A stretch of DNA of 64,000 bases, from assembly GCA_002381695.1 (NCBI GenBank), contig DFXM01000020.1, forward strand, positions 273,885 through 337,884. The letters are read 5' to 3'. Source of the DNA: Clostridium sp. UBA4108 (GTDB lineage Bacteria; Bacillota; Clostridia; Clostridiales; Clostridiaceae). Below are positions 8,436 to 17,973 of the stretch, in pieces (position 1 is the stretch's first letter; every line of letters begins with the position of its first letter). The notes under the pieces are model-generated. The model had not been told where the DNA came from. It searched no databases and worked only from the letters and a program-made list of their open reading frames with translations. Made by a program: the position numbers and the translations under genes.

Positions 8436-9389
8436 ATGAAAAAATTAATATATACTGTGATGGGGATAATTTCGCTGGGAATATTTATGGTTACCTTGAA
8501 TTTCTATATTGGAGAAAGGCAGAAGATAGAAGCGTTTCAAAGCCATATGAGTGTATTAGCTTCTAAGGGAGAACTTACATATATTACAGCTGAGGAGCAG
8601 GCTAAAATTGATAAAGAGGAAAAGAAGAAGAAAAAGGCAGAGGAAAAGCAACGAAAGAAAGAAGCAGAAGAAGCAGAGAAAGCTAGAAAGTTAGAGGAAC
8701 AAAGGCAAAAAGAGGAGATCTTGAAAAAGAAGAAGGAAGAAGAGGAAGAGCAAAAGAAAAGAGAAGAAGAGCAGAAAAAAATAGCAGCAAAACAAAAGAT
8801 TATGAACGTAGGATTAGTTAGTCAACTTCCTGAATATAAAAATGGATGTGAAATTACGGCTCTTACTATGATGCTAAACTATAACGGAATTAATGTAGAT
8901 AAACATACTTTAGCGAATAAAGTTAAGAAAGATAGTACAGCTATAAAGTACGATAGTAAAGGAAATATTGTAGAGTGGGGAAATCCTGAGGTTGGATTTG
9001 TTGGAGATATTACAGGAAAGACTAAGGGTTATTCTATTGATCCAGCTCCATTGATTCCACTGTTAAATGAATATTTACCTGATAGGGCGCTGAATCTAAC
9101 AGGTGTAGACTATAGTGAAATTGAAAGAATATTACTAGATGGAAGAACCATAATTGTTTGGGTGACATCAGATTTTAAACTTCCATCAAGACCTGCTCAG
9201 TGGACCAGCAATGGACAGGTTATCCATGGGAATTTTTCTCAACATGCGGTATTGCTGACAGGAATAGATGAAAATTTTCTTTATTATAATGATCCCTTAG
9301 GAAATAAACAAGGAGCATCAGTAAGTAAAAAGGATTTCAAGTCAATATGGCATAGTATGGGAAACAAAGCCTTAAGCTATTACAAATAA
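8436..9389 (+). CDS. membrane-anchored C39-like (peptidase_C39_2) protein
   Basis: An N-terminal membrane segment (IYTVMGIISLGIFMVTLNF) is followed by about 60 residues of Lys/Glu-rich charged helix, and then a C39_2-type domain. The domain has the catalytic Cys in KNGCEITALTMMLNY and a downstream His in FSQHAVLLTGIDENFLYYNDP. The protein should sit outside the membrane on a charged stalk, so a cell-wall or peptide-processing role is likely; the substrate is unknown. The start could also be GTG 8424, but AGGTGAG at 8418-8424 fits ATG 8436 better. It stands alone in its own transcription unit. Confidence 0.8.
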   Translation: MKKLIYTVMGIISLGIFMVTLNFYIGERQKIEAFQSHMSVLASKGELTYITAEEQAKIDKEEKKKKKAEEKQRKKEAEEAEKARKLEEQRQKEEILKKKKEEEEEQKKREEEQKKIAAKQKIMNVGLVSQLPEYKNGCEITALTMMLNYNGINVDKHTLANKVKKDSTAIKYDSKGNIVEWGNPEVGFVGDITGKTKGYSIDPAPLIPLLNEYLPDRALNLTGVDYSEIERILLDGRTIIVWVTSDFKLPSRPAQWTSNGQVIHGNFSQHAVLLTGIDENFLYYNDPLGNKQGASVSKKDFKSIWHSMGNKALSYYK

Positions 9390-9536
9390 TAATATGTAAT
9401 TTAAAAATCAACAATCATTTTAAAATAAAATCTTAAAATAAAGCCATAAATATAAAAACTTACTAATATAATAGAATTTTCCTATAAATTTATACGTATA
9501 TACTCATAATGATAGAAATGTTTAGGAGGATTTTTT

Positions 9537-10475
9537 ATGAAAGTTTTTTTAAAGAGGGCCATAGCGATAGTGATATGCATAATATTTTCAACTATGATAT
9601 TTGCCTGTGGTAGCAAGAAAGATAGTGCTAGTAGTGAGTATATGAACAAAGCAGATGGTGGAACGGCTAAACAAGAAATGCCTCAGGAACAAAAATCAGG
9701 TATAAGTAAAGACGAGGCAAAGAATCAAGATAATCCTAAAGATGTTATAAATAATCCTAATAGAAAGTTAATAAAAACAGGAGATATCCAACTAGAAACC
9801 TTAAAATTCGATGAAGCTATAAATAATTTAAATAATGAAATAAATAAGATAGGAGGTTATGTAGAAAGTTCTAATATTCAAGGTAAAACTATGAATGAAA
9901 GTTATTCTACAAGTAGATATGCCTCATTTTCAGTAAGAATACCAAGTGACAAGTTTGATAGTTTTCTAAATGGCTTAGGTAATATAGCTAATATGATATC
10001 AAAAAGTGTAAATGGTCAGGATGTAACTTCTCAATATGTGGATACCGAAGCTAGATTAAAGTCCTTAAAGATTCAAGAAGAGAGATTTTTAGAATTAATG
10101 AAAAATGCTAAAGATGTTAAGGATATCATAGAATTAGAGAAGAGTTTAACAGAAGTTAGATATCAGATAGAGAGCTTAACAGGAGCTTTAAAGCAATGGG
10201 ATAATTTAGTAGAGTATTCAACTATAAATATAGGATTAAATGAAGTTTCAGAATTATCCATAGGTGAGGGAAGCAATAGTAGTCTAGGAGATAAAGTTGT
10301 CGTAGCTTTTAAAAAATCAATAAGAAGTATTGTTAACCTAGGAAAAGGTACAGTGGTATTTGTAGTAGCTATAATTCCATATTTAATTATATTAGTACCA
10401 ATAGGATTTATAATGAAATTTATTATGAAGAAAAAAAATATTAAATTTATTCGTAAGGAAGATAAAGATAAATAA
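9537..10475 (+). CDS. DUF4349-type lipoprotein
   Basis: It has a lipoprotein signal peptide ending in TMIFACGS, with lipobox Cys at about residue 24. A low-complexity linker follows, then a DUF4349-like domain (RKLIKTGDIQLETLKFDEAINNL through the coiled EEVRYQIESL region), a C-terminal transmembrane helix (VVFVVAIIPYLIILVPIGFIM) and a basic tail. The family has no settled function. A strong GGAGGATTTTTT ribosome site precedes ATG 9537 and a hairpin follows, so it is monocistronic. Confidence 0.85.
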   Translation: MKVFLKRAIAIVICIIFSTMIFACGSKKDSASSEYMNKADGGTAKQEMPQEQKSGISKDEAKNQDNPKDVINNPNRKLIKTGDIQLETLKFDEAINNLNNEINKIGGYVESSNIQGKTMNESYSTSRYASFSVRIPSDKFDSFLNGLGNIANMISKSVNGQDVTSQYVDTEARLKSLKIQEERFLELMKNAKDVKDIIELEKSLTEVRYQIESLTGALKQWDNLVEYSTINIGLNEVSELSIGEGSNSSLGDKVVVAFKKSIRSIVNLGKGTVVFVVAIIPYLIILVPIGFIMKFIMKKKNIKFIRKEDKDK

Positions 10476-10483
10476 TCTATATA

Positions 10484-10524
10484 AAGAAACCAAGTATAGA
10501 CAAAATGTTTATACTTGGTTTCTT
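10484..10524 (+). terminator. terminator after the DUF4349 gene
   Basis: A perfect 15-bp stem (10484-10498 with 10510-10524) has a loop of 11 bases, followed by CAATTTAT. It separates two convergent genes and may act in both directions. Confidence 0.75.
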
Positions 10525-10569
10525 CAATTTATACTAAACTTACCTTAAAAAATTCCCATAGTATTAACC

Positions 10570-12867
10570 TTATTGGATATTCATTTCTAAGGATATATTT
10601 AAAGATAATTCAGTAGTATTATTTAAACAATCTTTAATTTTAAAAACTAACTGATTTTCTCCTTCAATGAATTTATCATAAGGCAATGGAACGATGAATT
10701 CATTATTTTCGGATATTTGACAAGTTTTCCATTTATCTTCATTGGATAATTTCCATTCTAATGTTATGGGACTTTCAAATTCAAATTCAGAGCAAATAAT
10801 ATCCTTATACTTTACCATCAAATCATCTACACTAAATTTTATTGAAGAATTGCTTATTTCATATGAAACTTTAGGTTTAGAAGAATCTACAATTAAAACA
10901 TCATTACCAGATAATTCGGTTTTATGTTTTCCTTTATAGGCAGTAGCAGTTAAAGAATAGATTCCATCCTCTAAAGGAAGAATTTCTTCAGAAGAAGAAG
11001 TGGAAGCTACTTCACCAAAGCCTTTCACCAAATTACTTCCTCTCCAAAGGGTTAAAGGTTTAGCAGAATCATCATTTAAATTTCTAATTTCTATAGTTAA
11101 CTCATCAATATCGTTGCATAAGTAATAACTTATTTTTATCTCATCTTGATTTGAAACTATTTTAGAATTAGTATAGAAATCAGTTATTAGGGGATATCCC
11201 TCAGGATTTACTAGTATTATAAATGGAATATTTTTAGTATCATTTTCAGCTGTAAATTTTATGTATCCAGAGTAAATTCCATTGGGTATATTGTTGGTAT
11301 CAACTGTTGCATTCATTAGTAATTCTCTTTTAGAGTTACCTTCTACAAATATATTTTTAGGAATATCTAGTATTATTTGTTCTGCGTTGTTATACATTAC
11401 ATAATCTATATTATATACTTTACTATTTTTAGATATATTTTCTATAGAGAGAACTTGAGTGATTTCTTTTTTCCCAATATCTTTTTCTATAAAACCAAAA
11501 CTTAAATTATTTGGAGTTATAAAAGAATCAACATTTATTAACTTATCTATATCTACAAATCCAGAACCTTGAATCTGTGGAGGATACATTGTTCTATTTT
11601 CATCTATAATCAATTTAGCATTATTAGTTATAGCAGCTTTAATTTGTTCAGGACTCCAATTTTTATGAGCTTGTTTTATTAATGCAGCTACACCAGTGAT
11701 ATAAGGTGCTGACATGCTAGTGCCAGTTTCATTCTTATAACCAGATTCGTCAATTTCGTATGGGACAGTACTATTTATATCGATACCAGGCGCGATTACA
11801 TCGGGTTTTATGCCCCATAGTCCAGGAGTAGGGCCATGAGAACTTTCGTAGAAAATTTTGGTAATAGATTCATTTTTTAATGTCATGGTTTCTTTGTCGA
11901 TAATAGTACTTAACCTTACAAAATCATTTTTATCTATGCTAGCTACGGGTATTTTAGCTGAATCATATAGTATAAAGGAATCACTATCTACTTGTCCACT
12001 TTCTATGTGCACTATAATACCTACTATCTTATTAGTATCAACAGTACTAATAAACTCTTCTAGTTCTAAAATATCATTACATTTAACTAATAGTATGTTA
12101 TTTTTATCTTCAAGCTTAGATACAGATTTAAAATCATTTTTCGCTTCATTTATGATAGAATAGTTAATTCCTTCAGGGAATTTACTGCTTCCTCTTACTA
12201 AATTTAATTTAAATTTAGTATTACTTTTCTCTCCTATGATAGTAGTAGATAATAAATTTGAAGAACCATTTCCTACAGTAATAACTCCAGGTAGGGCAGC
12301 TACATCCTTTATACTCCAATCAGATGGACCATAATTACCAGCGGATTTAACTACTACAATACCTTTTTCAATTGCTTCATTGATGGCATCAGCTACAACT
12401 CCATTAGGCATATTATAATTAGCTCTTAGTGATATATTTATTATATCTGCACCAGATTTGATGGATTCATCAATAGCCTTTACAATATTCTCATCAGTTG
12501 TAGTGCCGTCTTTACTTATAACTCTATAGACCAATAAAGAAGCTTCAGGAGCAACTCCTTTAATTTTGCCATTAGCTGCGATGATTCCAGACACATGTGT
12601 TCCGTGACCATACTTTAAATCTCCATCCTTATAAATAGGTTTAGCATCAACAAAGTCATATCCACCAATTATGTTATTTACTAAATCAGGATGATTTATA
12701 TCAACGCCACTATCAATGACAGCAACCTTAACTCCTTTTCCAGTGTAATTTATAGGTGTTACATTTTCAGTGGCTGAGGAACTATAAGTAAATTTATAAA
12801 AACCTATAAATAGAGTTAATAGAATAATAGATGTTATTGATTTAATAATTAAGACGCTTTTTCTCAT
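10570..12867 (-). CDS. secreted subtilisin-like serine protease (S8) with PA-type insert
   Basis: The signal peptide (about residues 1-30) is followed almost directly by the catalytic domain. The Asp is in VAVIDSGVD (D52), the His in GHGTHVSG (H88), the oxyanion Asn in SAGNYG (N178) and the Ser in TGTSMSAPY (S384). The long gap between Asn and Ser (about 200-340) fits a protease-associated domain insert. Residues 450-765 look like beta-rich Fn3-type modules. The usual I9 pro-domain is missing: only about 15 residues separate signal peptide and catalytic core. A CTAGGAGG ribosome site precedes ATG 12867. It is monocistronic and probably degrades external protein for amino acids. Confidence 0.9.
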   Translation of the reverse strand: MRKSVLIIKSITSIILLTLFIGFYKFTYSSSATENVTPINYTGKGVKVAVIDSGVDINHPDLVNNIIGGYDFVDAKPIYKDGDLKYGHGTHVSGIIAANGKIKGVAPEASLLVYRVISKDGTTTDENIVKAIDESIKSGADIINISLRANYNMPNGVVADAINEAIEKGIVVVKSAGNYGPSDWSIKDVAALPGVITVGNGSSNLLSTTIIGEKSNTKFKLNLVRGSSKFPEGINYSIINEAKNDFKSVSKLEDKNNILLVKCNDILELEEFISTVDTNKIVGIIVHIESGQVDSDSFILYDSAKIPVASIDKNDFVRLSTIIDKETMTLKNESITKIFYESSHGPTPGLWGIKPDVIAPGIDINSTVPYEIDESGYKNETGTSMSAPYITGVAALIKQAHKNWSPEQIKAAITNNAKLIIDENRTMYPPQIQGSGFVDIDKLINVDSFITPNNLSFGFIEKDIGKKEITQVLSIENISKNSKVYNIDYVMYNNAEQIILDIPKNIFVEGNSKRELLMNATVDTNNIPNGIYSGYIKFTAENDTKNIPFIILVNPEGYPLITDFYTNSKIVSNQDEIKISYYLCNDIDELTIEIRNLNDDSAKPLTLWRGSNLVKGFGEVASTSSSEEILPLEDGIYSLTATAYKGKHKTELSGNDVLIVDSSKPKVSYEISNSSIKFSVDDLMVKYKDIICSEFEFESPITLEWKLSNEDKWKTCQISENNEFIVPLPYDKFIEGENQLVFKIKDCLNNTTELSLNISLEMNIQ

Positions 12868-13008
12868 TTAAAATCCTCCTAGATATAAGGTGTCTAAAGA
12901 AAAGTTGACTCTATAGTCCAATATATAGTATATATAGTGATTTATATAAAAAGGTTACAAATAAGTGAATATAAATATTACAAAATTGTAGTTATTTCGT
13001 TGAATAAA

Positions 13009-13039
13009 AAAGATTCCAGTGAAGATCACTGGAATCTTT
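13009..13039 (-). terminator. terminator of thrS
   Basis: A 14-bp stem (13009-13022 with 13026-13039) lies 5 bases beyond the thrS stop; read on the minus strand it is followed by T-rich sequence (TTTATTCAAC). Confidence 0.8.
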
Positions 13040-13043
13040 CTAT

Positions 13044-14981
13044 TTACTTCTCTCTAGTTTCAACTTCCTTTAATACTCTTTCTATGAAGGCATTAAGAGC
13101 AGTTGAGCCTTCATCACCGTTTTTACGGCTTCTTACAGCTATTTCTTTATTCTCAGCTTCCTTTTCGCCAACTACTAGAATATAAGGAATTCTTTCATTA
13201 CGAGCTTCTCTAATTTTGTATCCAATTTTTTCAGCTCTATAGTCAGCTTCAACTCTGATATTATATTTTCTAAGCTCCTTGTATACCTCATCTGCATAAT
13301 CATGATATTTTTCAGATATAGGTAATAGTTTAGCTTGAACTGGTGCAAGCCAAGTTGGGAATGCTCCAGCATATTTTTCTATCAGCATGGCAAGAGTTCT
13401 TTCATAACATCCTATAGAAGTTCTATGGATAACATATGGATATTTCTCTTTTCCATCCTTATCGATATAAGTCATTCCAAATCGCTCAGCTAGTGAGAAA
13501 TCGATTTGAACAGTAATTATTGTATCTTCTTTTCCATGAACATTTTTAAATTGTAAATCCAACTTTGGTCCATAGAAAGCAGCTTCGCCTATTGCTTCAG
13601 TATAGTTAATTCCAAGGTTATTTAATATATCTCTCATCTTATCTTGAGTAGCATACCACTCATCTGGTCTGTCTATATATTTAGACTTATTATTTTCATC
13701 CCATAGCGAGAATTGATAAGAGATATCATCTTCAATGCCTAGTGTTTTCATCATATAGTTGATTAGGTCAACAACTCCTCTGAATTCTTCTTCAAGTTGG
13801 TCTGGAGTACAAACTAAATGTCCTTCAGAAATTGTAAATTGTCTTACACGAATTAATCCATGCATTTCTCCAGAAGACTCATTTCTAAATAGTGTTGAAG
13901 TTTCACCATATCTTAATGGTAAATCTCTATAGCTCTTCTTGTCAACTTTGTATACCATGAATTGGAATGGGCAAGTCATTGGCCTAAGTGCAAATACTTC
14001 TGCATCTTTTTCTTCATTTCCAAGAACAAACATTCCATCCTTATAGTGATCCCAGTGTCCTGAGATTTTATATAAGTCACTTTTAGCCATTAGAGGAGTT
14101 TTTGTTAATAAATATCCTCGTCTCTCTTCTTCATCTTCAACAAATCTTTGAAGAAGTTGAACTATTTTAGCCCCTTTTGGCATTAATAGAGGAAGTCCTT
14201 GACCAATAGGTTCAGAAGTAGTAAATAATTTCAATTCTCTACCAAGCTTATTATGATCACGTTTCTTAGCTTCTTCTACAGCCTCTAAGTAGCTATCTAA
14301 TTCAGATTTTTTAGTGAAGGCAGTACCATAGATACGAGATAACATCTTGTTTTTTTCATTTCCTCTCCAGTATGCACCAGCTAGTTTAGTTAGTTTGAAA
14401 GCCTTTACTGGTTTAGTTGACATTAGGTGAGGACCAGCACATAGGTCTACAAAATCACCTTGTCTATAGAAAGTTATAGTTTCTCCCTCTGGTAGGTCTT
14501 GAATTAACTCTACCTTATAAGGTTCCTCTTTCTCTTCCATGAATTTTATAGCCTCATCTCTTGGAAGTTGAAAACATTCTATAGATAAATTTTCTTTAAC
14601 TATTTTTTTCATCTCTTCTTCAATTTTAGTTAAATCTTCATTAGAGAAACCTCCATCTAAGTCGAAATCGTAATAAAAGCCGTTATCTATAGCAGGTCCT
14701 ATAGCAAGTTTTGCTGCTGGAAATAATCTATTAACTGCTTGAGCTAATATATGAGCTGATGTATGTCTAAATGCTTTTCTTCCCTCAGCATCATCGAAAG
14801 TTAGAATACTAAGATTACAATCTTCACTAACTATATAGCGTAAATCTACAGTTTTACCATTAATAGTTCCAGCTGTAGCAACTCTTGCCAGTCCTTCAGA
14901 AATACTTCGTGCAATTTCAAGTACGCTTAATGGGCTTTCATACTCTTTAAAAGAGCCATCTTTTAATGTTATTTTAATCAT
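13044..14981 (-). CDS. thrS: threonine--tRNA ligase
   Basis: This class II synthetase charges tRNA-Thr. Domain order is TGS (residues 1-60), the SAD editing domain with HTSAHILAQAV and CAGPHLMSTK, the catalytic core with motif 2 (RNESSGEMHGLIRVRQFT) and motif 3 (IGCYERTLAMLIEKYAG), and the anticodon-binding domain at about 545-645. Length 645 is normal. A T-box leader lies directly upstream, so uncharged tRNA-Thr should induce it. It is monocistronic with its own terminator. Confidence 0.97.
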   Translation of the reverse strand: MIKITLKDGSFKEYESPLSVLEIARSISEGLARVATAGTINGKTVDLRYIVSEDCNLSILTFDDAEGRKAFRHTSAHILAQAVNRLFPAAKLAIGPAIDNGFYYDFDLDGGFSNEDLTKIEEEMKKIVKENLSIECFQLPRDEAIKFMEEKEEPYKVELIQDLPEGETITFYRQGDFVDLCAGPHLMSTKPVKAFKLTKLAGAYWRGNEKNKMLSRIYGTAFTKKSELDSYLEAVEEAKKRDHNKLGRELKLFTTSEPIGQGLPLLMPKGAKIVQLLQRFVEDEEERRGYLLTKTPLMAKSDLYKISGHWDHYKDGMFVLGNEEKDAEVFALRPMTCPFQFMVYKVDKKSYRDLPLRYGETSTLFRNESSGEMHGLIRVRQFTISEGHLVCTPDQLEEEFRGVVDLINYMMKTLGIEDDISYQFSLWDENNKSKYIDRPDEWYATQDKMRDILNNLGINYTEAIGEAAFYGPKLDLQFKNVHGKEDTIITVQIDFSLAERFGMTYIDKDGKEKYPYVIHRTSIGCYERTLAMLIEKYAGAFPTWLAPVQAKLLPISEKYHDYADEVYKELRKYNIRVEADYRAEKIGYKIREARNERIPYILVVGEKEAENKEIAVRSRKNGDEGSTALNAFIERVLKEVETREK

Positions 14982-15009
14982 TGTTAAATCTCCTTTCCAT
15001 ATATATTAT

Positions 15010-15289
15010 TAAATCACTAAAATAAAAAATCCCGTCACTTTTCATAATAGAAAAGGGACGAGGTATACCCGTGGTTCCACCCAATTTGTCTACATAAGTA
15101 TAAAATAACTTACAAAAGACCACTTTAATAACTATAACGTAGTTAACGGACTTTATTAGAGTCACTCCGAGGTGGTTTTCAATATGTTTTATTTGAAGGC
15201 AATTTCAGCTATTATGCCAACTCTCTATTAATAAATTACATATTTACTCTTCTCTTCACTGTGATTTTAATATTCAACTTAATTATTGT
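15010..15289 (-). promoter_or_regulatory. T-box leader of thrS (Thr-specific)
   Basis: On the minus strand the diagnostic T-box GGTGGAACCACGGG is seen at about 15066-15082. It is followed by a terminator-like stem (CGTCCCTTTTC with GAAAAGTGACG, about 15032-15060) and TTTTTTATT. Upstream, AGAGAGTTGG and AGCTGAAA (about 15186-15226) are the stem I landmarks, closed by an AATATGT/ACATATT helix. The loop 3' of it reads GAAAACCACC and offers ACC threonine specifier codons. A TATAAT box lies at 15296-15301. Uncharged tRNA-Thr should promote antitermination. Confidence 0.9.
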
Positions 15290-15359
15290 AACTTTATTAT
15301 ATCATAATTTTAATAAAATTATCATAAATATTATCATAAAATTATAATAATTTTATCAT

Positions 15360-15683
15360 AATTATTAATTATGTCAATAGGATTGTAGAAACTAATGAAA
15401 AATCCTAATATTTTGGAGAAGTATGCTAGGGAGAGAGAATTGGCTTCGCCATTAAATCGCTTTTCTAAAGAACAAAGTGAGCACTTATTTGTAACATCTG
15501 CTTGCACTTCAGTGAATTTAGATTGATTTATCTCCTTTTATTACCAATATATATTTATGAATTTAGCATAGTGAAAATATTTCAATATACTTACATATTA
15601 TGATGAAATATCTTATAATAAAATAATAAGGGAATTGTATTTATGGTGATAATCACAGAATATTTATAGGGGGAAAATAATTT
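15360..15683. other. intergenic gap with a possible repeat-like patch
   Basis: The stretch 15395-15526 is less AT-rich than its surroundings and contains an open frame of 43 codons from ATG 15395 with no ribosome site. Its words GAACAAAGTGAGCA and CTTGCACTTCAGTGA resemble parts of the palindrome-rich intergenic element at 59494-59680. I read it as a decayed copy of such an element rather than a gene. The remainder is AT-rich with the ribosome site of the next gene at its end. Confidence 0.35.
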
Positions 15684-16979
15684 ATGAGAAAAGAAATGTA
15701 TTGTAGCAGTTTTTGGTCAAGCTTATATAAAGATAGTGATGATATAATTATGGACAAGGCTGATATAGACAGATTTAATAAAGAAAATATTGAAAAAGGC
15801 AATATATTTGATGTGTTTGCTGAGAAGGAAGGATATTCTAAAGATGAGATTGTAGCCATGATAGATAATGTAGGCAAAATACCAACAGAACGTAAATATA
15901 ATTTATATTTCAATGGAAAACTTATTGAGGAAGAATATTGTAATAAATTAATTCGAAATCTAAATTTAGAAAAATTAGAAGAAAATATTAGACCCTCTTA
16001 TGGAATAACTGTAAGAAGAACTATGATGAAGACCTTTCCTACAGATGATAGAGTATTTAAACATGAAACTGAGTATAGCTTAGATAGATTTATGGAGACA
16101 GCAGTTTATCCATGTGAGCCATGTGTAGTGTACTGTAGTAGCAAGGATAAAAAATGGTACTTTGCGAAAATATATAATTACATAGCTTGGATCAAAGCTG
16201 ATGATGTAGTAATAGGTGATAAAGAAGAAATTAAAAATTTCTGCTATTGTGATGATTTTTTGATGGTAACAGGTAAGAAAATCTATACTGAATTTAATCC
16301 TTTTGATGAAAATTTAAGCAATGTACAAATAGATATGGGGGTTAGACTACCTATAGATGGAGGCTGGAATTATGAAGAAACAGTTCAAGACATGGACTGC
16401 GAAGGTAACTATGTAGTTAAATATCCAAGAAGAAATGGAATGGGCAAATTAGAATTTACTAATATATTAATACCATTTAATGAAGGAGTTAATGAAGGTT
16501 ATCTACCATATACTGTTGATAATATCCTAAGGCAAATATTCAAGTTTCAAGGAGAAAGGTATGGTTGGGGCGGAGAGTTTAATGGAAGAGATTGTTCAGG
16601 GCTAATGCTAGATGTCTATAGAAGTCTTGGTATAATATTACCTAGAAATGCAGATAGACAATTTGAAAATTGTGAAGGAAGAGTTATAGTAACTAATAAC
16701 CAGATATCAAGAGAAGAAAGAATCAATATTTTGAGAGATATAAAGCAGGGAACCATGATATTTTTTAATGGTCATGTAGCTATGTACATTGGAGAATTTG
16801 AAGATAATTTCTATATAATACATGATACCTTAGGATATAATAAAGATGTAAATGGAAAGATAAAAGCTTTCTCTACTCGAGGAGTTTCAGTATCACCATT
16901 AAAGAGTGCATATACATTAGATGATAATAAAGAAGAATATATACTAGCGATGCTAGGAGTGAATGAAATAAGCTTATAA
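15684..16979 (+). CDS. NlpC/P60 (C40) family peptidase with SH3-like domains, no signal peptide
   Basis: The C-terminal NlpC/P60 domain has the catalytic Cys in FNGRDCSGLMLDVYRSLG and the His in GTMIFFNGHVAMYIGEF. Residues about 100-280 hold SH3-like modules, an arrangement known from YkfC-type gamma-D-glutamyl-L-amino-acid endopeptidases that trim recycled peptidoglycan peptides. The N terminus (MRKEMYCSSFWSSLYKD) is not a signal sequence and ATG 15684 follows a GGGGG site, so the product is probably cytoplasmic, consistent with a recycling role. The exact substrate is inferred from the architecture only. Confidence 0.8.
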   Translation: MRKEMYCSSFWSSLYKDSDDIIMDKADIDRFNKENIEKGNIFDVFAEKEGYSKDEIVAMIDNVGKIPTERKYNLYFNGKLIEEEYCNKLIRNLNLEKLEENIRPSYGITVRRTMMKTFPTDDRVFKHETEYSLDRFMETAVYPCEPCVVYCSSKDKKWYFAKIYNYIAWIKADDVVIGDKEEIKNFCYCDDFLMVTGKKIYTEFNPFDENLSNVQIDMGVRLPIDGGWNYEETVQDMDCEGNYVVKYPRRNGMGKLEFTNILIPFNEGVNEGYLPYTVDNILRQIFKFQGERYGWGGEFNGRDCSGLMLDVYRSLGIILPRNADRQFENCEGRVIVTNNQISREERINILRDIKQGTMIFFNGHVAMYIGEFEDNFYIIHDTLGYNKDVNGKIKAFSTRGVSVSPLKSAYTLDDNKEEYILAMLGVNEISL

Positions 16980-16991
16980 AATAGTATCTGT

Positions 16992-17068
16992 ACAAGTATG
17001 TTTTAAAACACGTTAATTTGGACTTCATATTCGTAGTCCGATTCCAACAGTTTATAAAACATACTTGT
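16992..17068. other. long hairpin element between the NlpC/P60 and PAP2 genes
   Basis: A perfect 14-bp outer stem (ACAAGTATGTTTTA at 16992-17005, its complement at 17055-17068) encloses an inner stem GGACT/AGTCC. No U-tract follows, so it is not a standard terminator. It does not match a riboswitch I know. Confidence 0.5.
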
Positions 17069-17250
17069 AATAATATCCAGTCATTTATCAACAATATATC
17101 AAAACAGCACCTTGTAATATATGATATAATATACATATATTAAGGAATGAATTACAGTCTAACATTGCATAGAAAATTTAAAAATTTTTTTAGAGAAAGG
17201 TAGCAAGTTAGAGTGAAGTTTATGATATAAGCACTAGTTCAGGAGGATAT

Positions 17251-17808
17251 ATGGACTTTATTTATGCAATAGACAAAGCAATAACGGATTTTATTCATTT
17301 TGGATTACAAAATGAGATTTTTGATTTTTTAATGCCACTTATAACTAGATTAGGTGATATAGGATTTATATGGATAATTATAAGTGTGGTATTGGTGCTT
17401 ACAAAAAAATATAGAAGAATAGGATTTACTTGTATACTGGCACTAATATTAAGTACTATATTGACAGAAGGGATATTAAAGCATTTAGTAGAAAGGACAA
17501 GACCATTAATTGTTAATCCTATTGAAACACCATTAATACCTATTCCAGTGACTTTTTCATTTCCATCAGGCCATACTGGAGCTTCAGTAGCAGTAGCTTT
17601 TGTATTGTGTAAATATTTACCTAGGTACAAATTAGGATTTATAACATTAGCATTTTTAATAGCATTTTCTAGAATATATCTGTATGTACATTATTTTTTT
17701 GATGTAATAGGAGGAGTTATAGTAGGTATAACAAGCGGGGTTTTAGCTATTTATATAATTGAAAAATGGATATTTAGAAAAGACAAAGAAAAACTTACTA
17801 ATATTTAG
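17251..17808 (+). CDS. PAP2-family membrane phosphatase
   Basis: A small integral-membrane phosphatase with the three-part motif KHLVERTRPL, PSGHTGAS and SRIYLYVHYFFDVIGG, in correct order and spacing, embedded in about five membrane helices. Such enzymes remove phosphate from undecaprenyl pyrophosphate or phosphatidyl lipids; undecaprenyl pyrophosphate recycling is the common role in Firmicutes but is not proved here. AGGAGG precedes ATG 17251. It is monocistronic and its terminator overlaps the last codons. Confidence 0.88.
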   Translation: MDFIYAIDKAITDFIHFGLQNEIFDFLMPLITRLGDIGFIWIIISVVLVLTKKYRRIGFTCILALILSTILTEGILKHLVERTRPLIVNPIETPLIPIPVTFSFPSGHTGASVAVAFVLCKYLPRYKLGFITLAFLIAFSRIYLYVHYFFDVIGGVIVGITSGVLAIYIIEKWIFRKDKEKLTNI

Positions 17809-17830
17809 AATTAAATGTTAGTAAGTTTTT
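17789..17830 (+). terminator. terminator of the PAP2 gene
   Basis: A 13-bp perfect stem (17789-17801 with 17818-17830) ends in TTTTTCTT. The 5' arm is inside the coding sequence. A copy of the recurring TTAATATAGTATTGATAAT motif starts about 14 bases further on. Confidence 0.8.
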
Positions 17831-17973
17831 CTTATAAACTTTGTTTTAATATAGTATTGATAATGAACTACATATTATTACTCACAAACCATTATTATAT
17901 ATATAATAATGTTATTTTATATTAATTTAGCATATTATAAAAATATAATTACAATTTATATTTTTACATAATT

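Noticed and set aside
15395..15526. 43-codon ORF (MKNPNILEKYARERELASPL...) between thrS T-box and the NlpC/P60 gene
   Set aside because: No ribosome site and the DNA resembles a decayed intergenic repeat; not listed as a gene.
16992..17068. Nested hairpin considered as a purine riboswitch
   Set aside because: The conserved junction and loop bases of the purine aptamer are missing on both strands.
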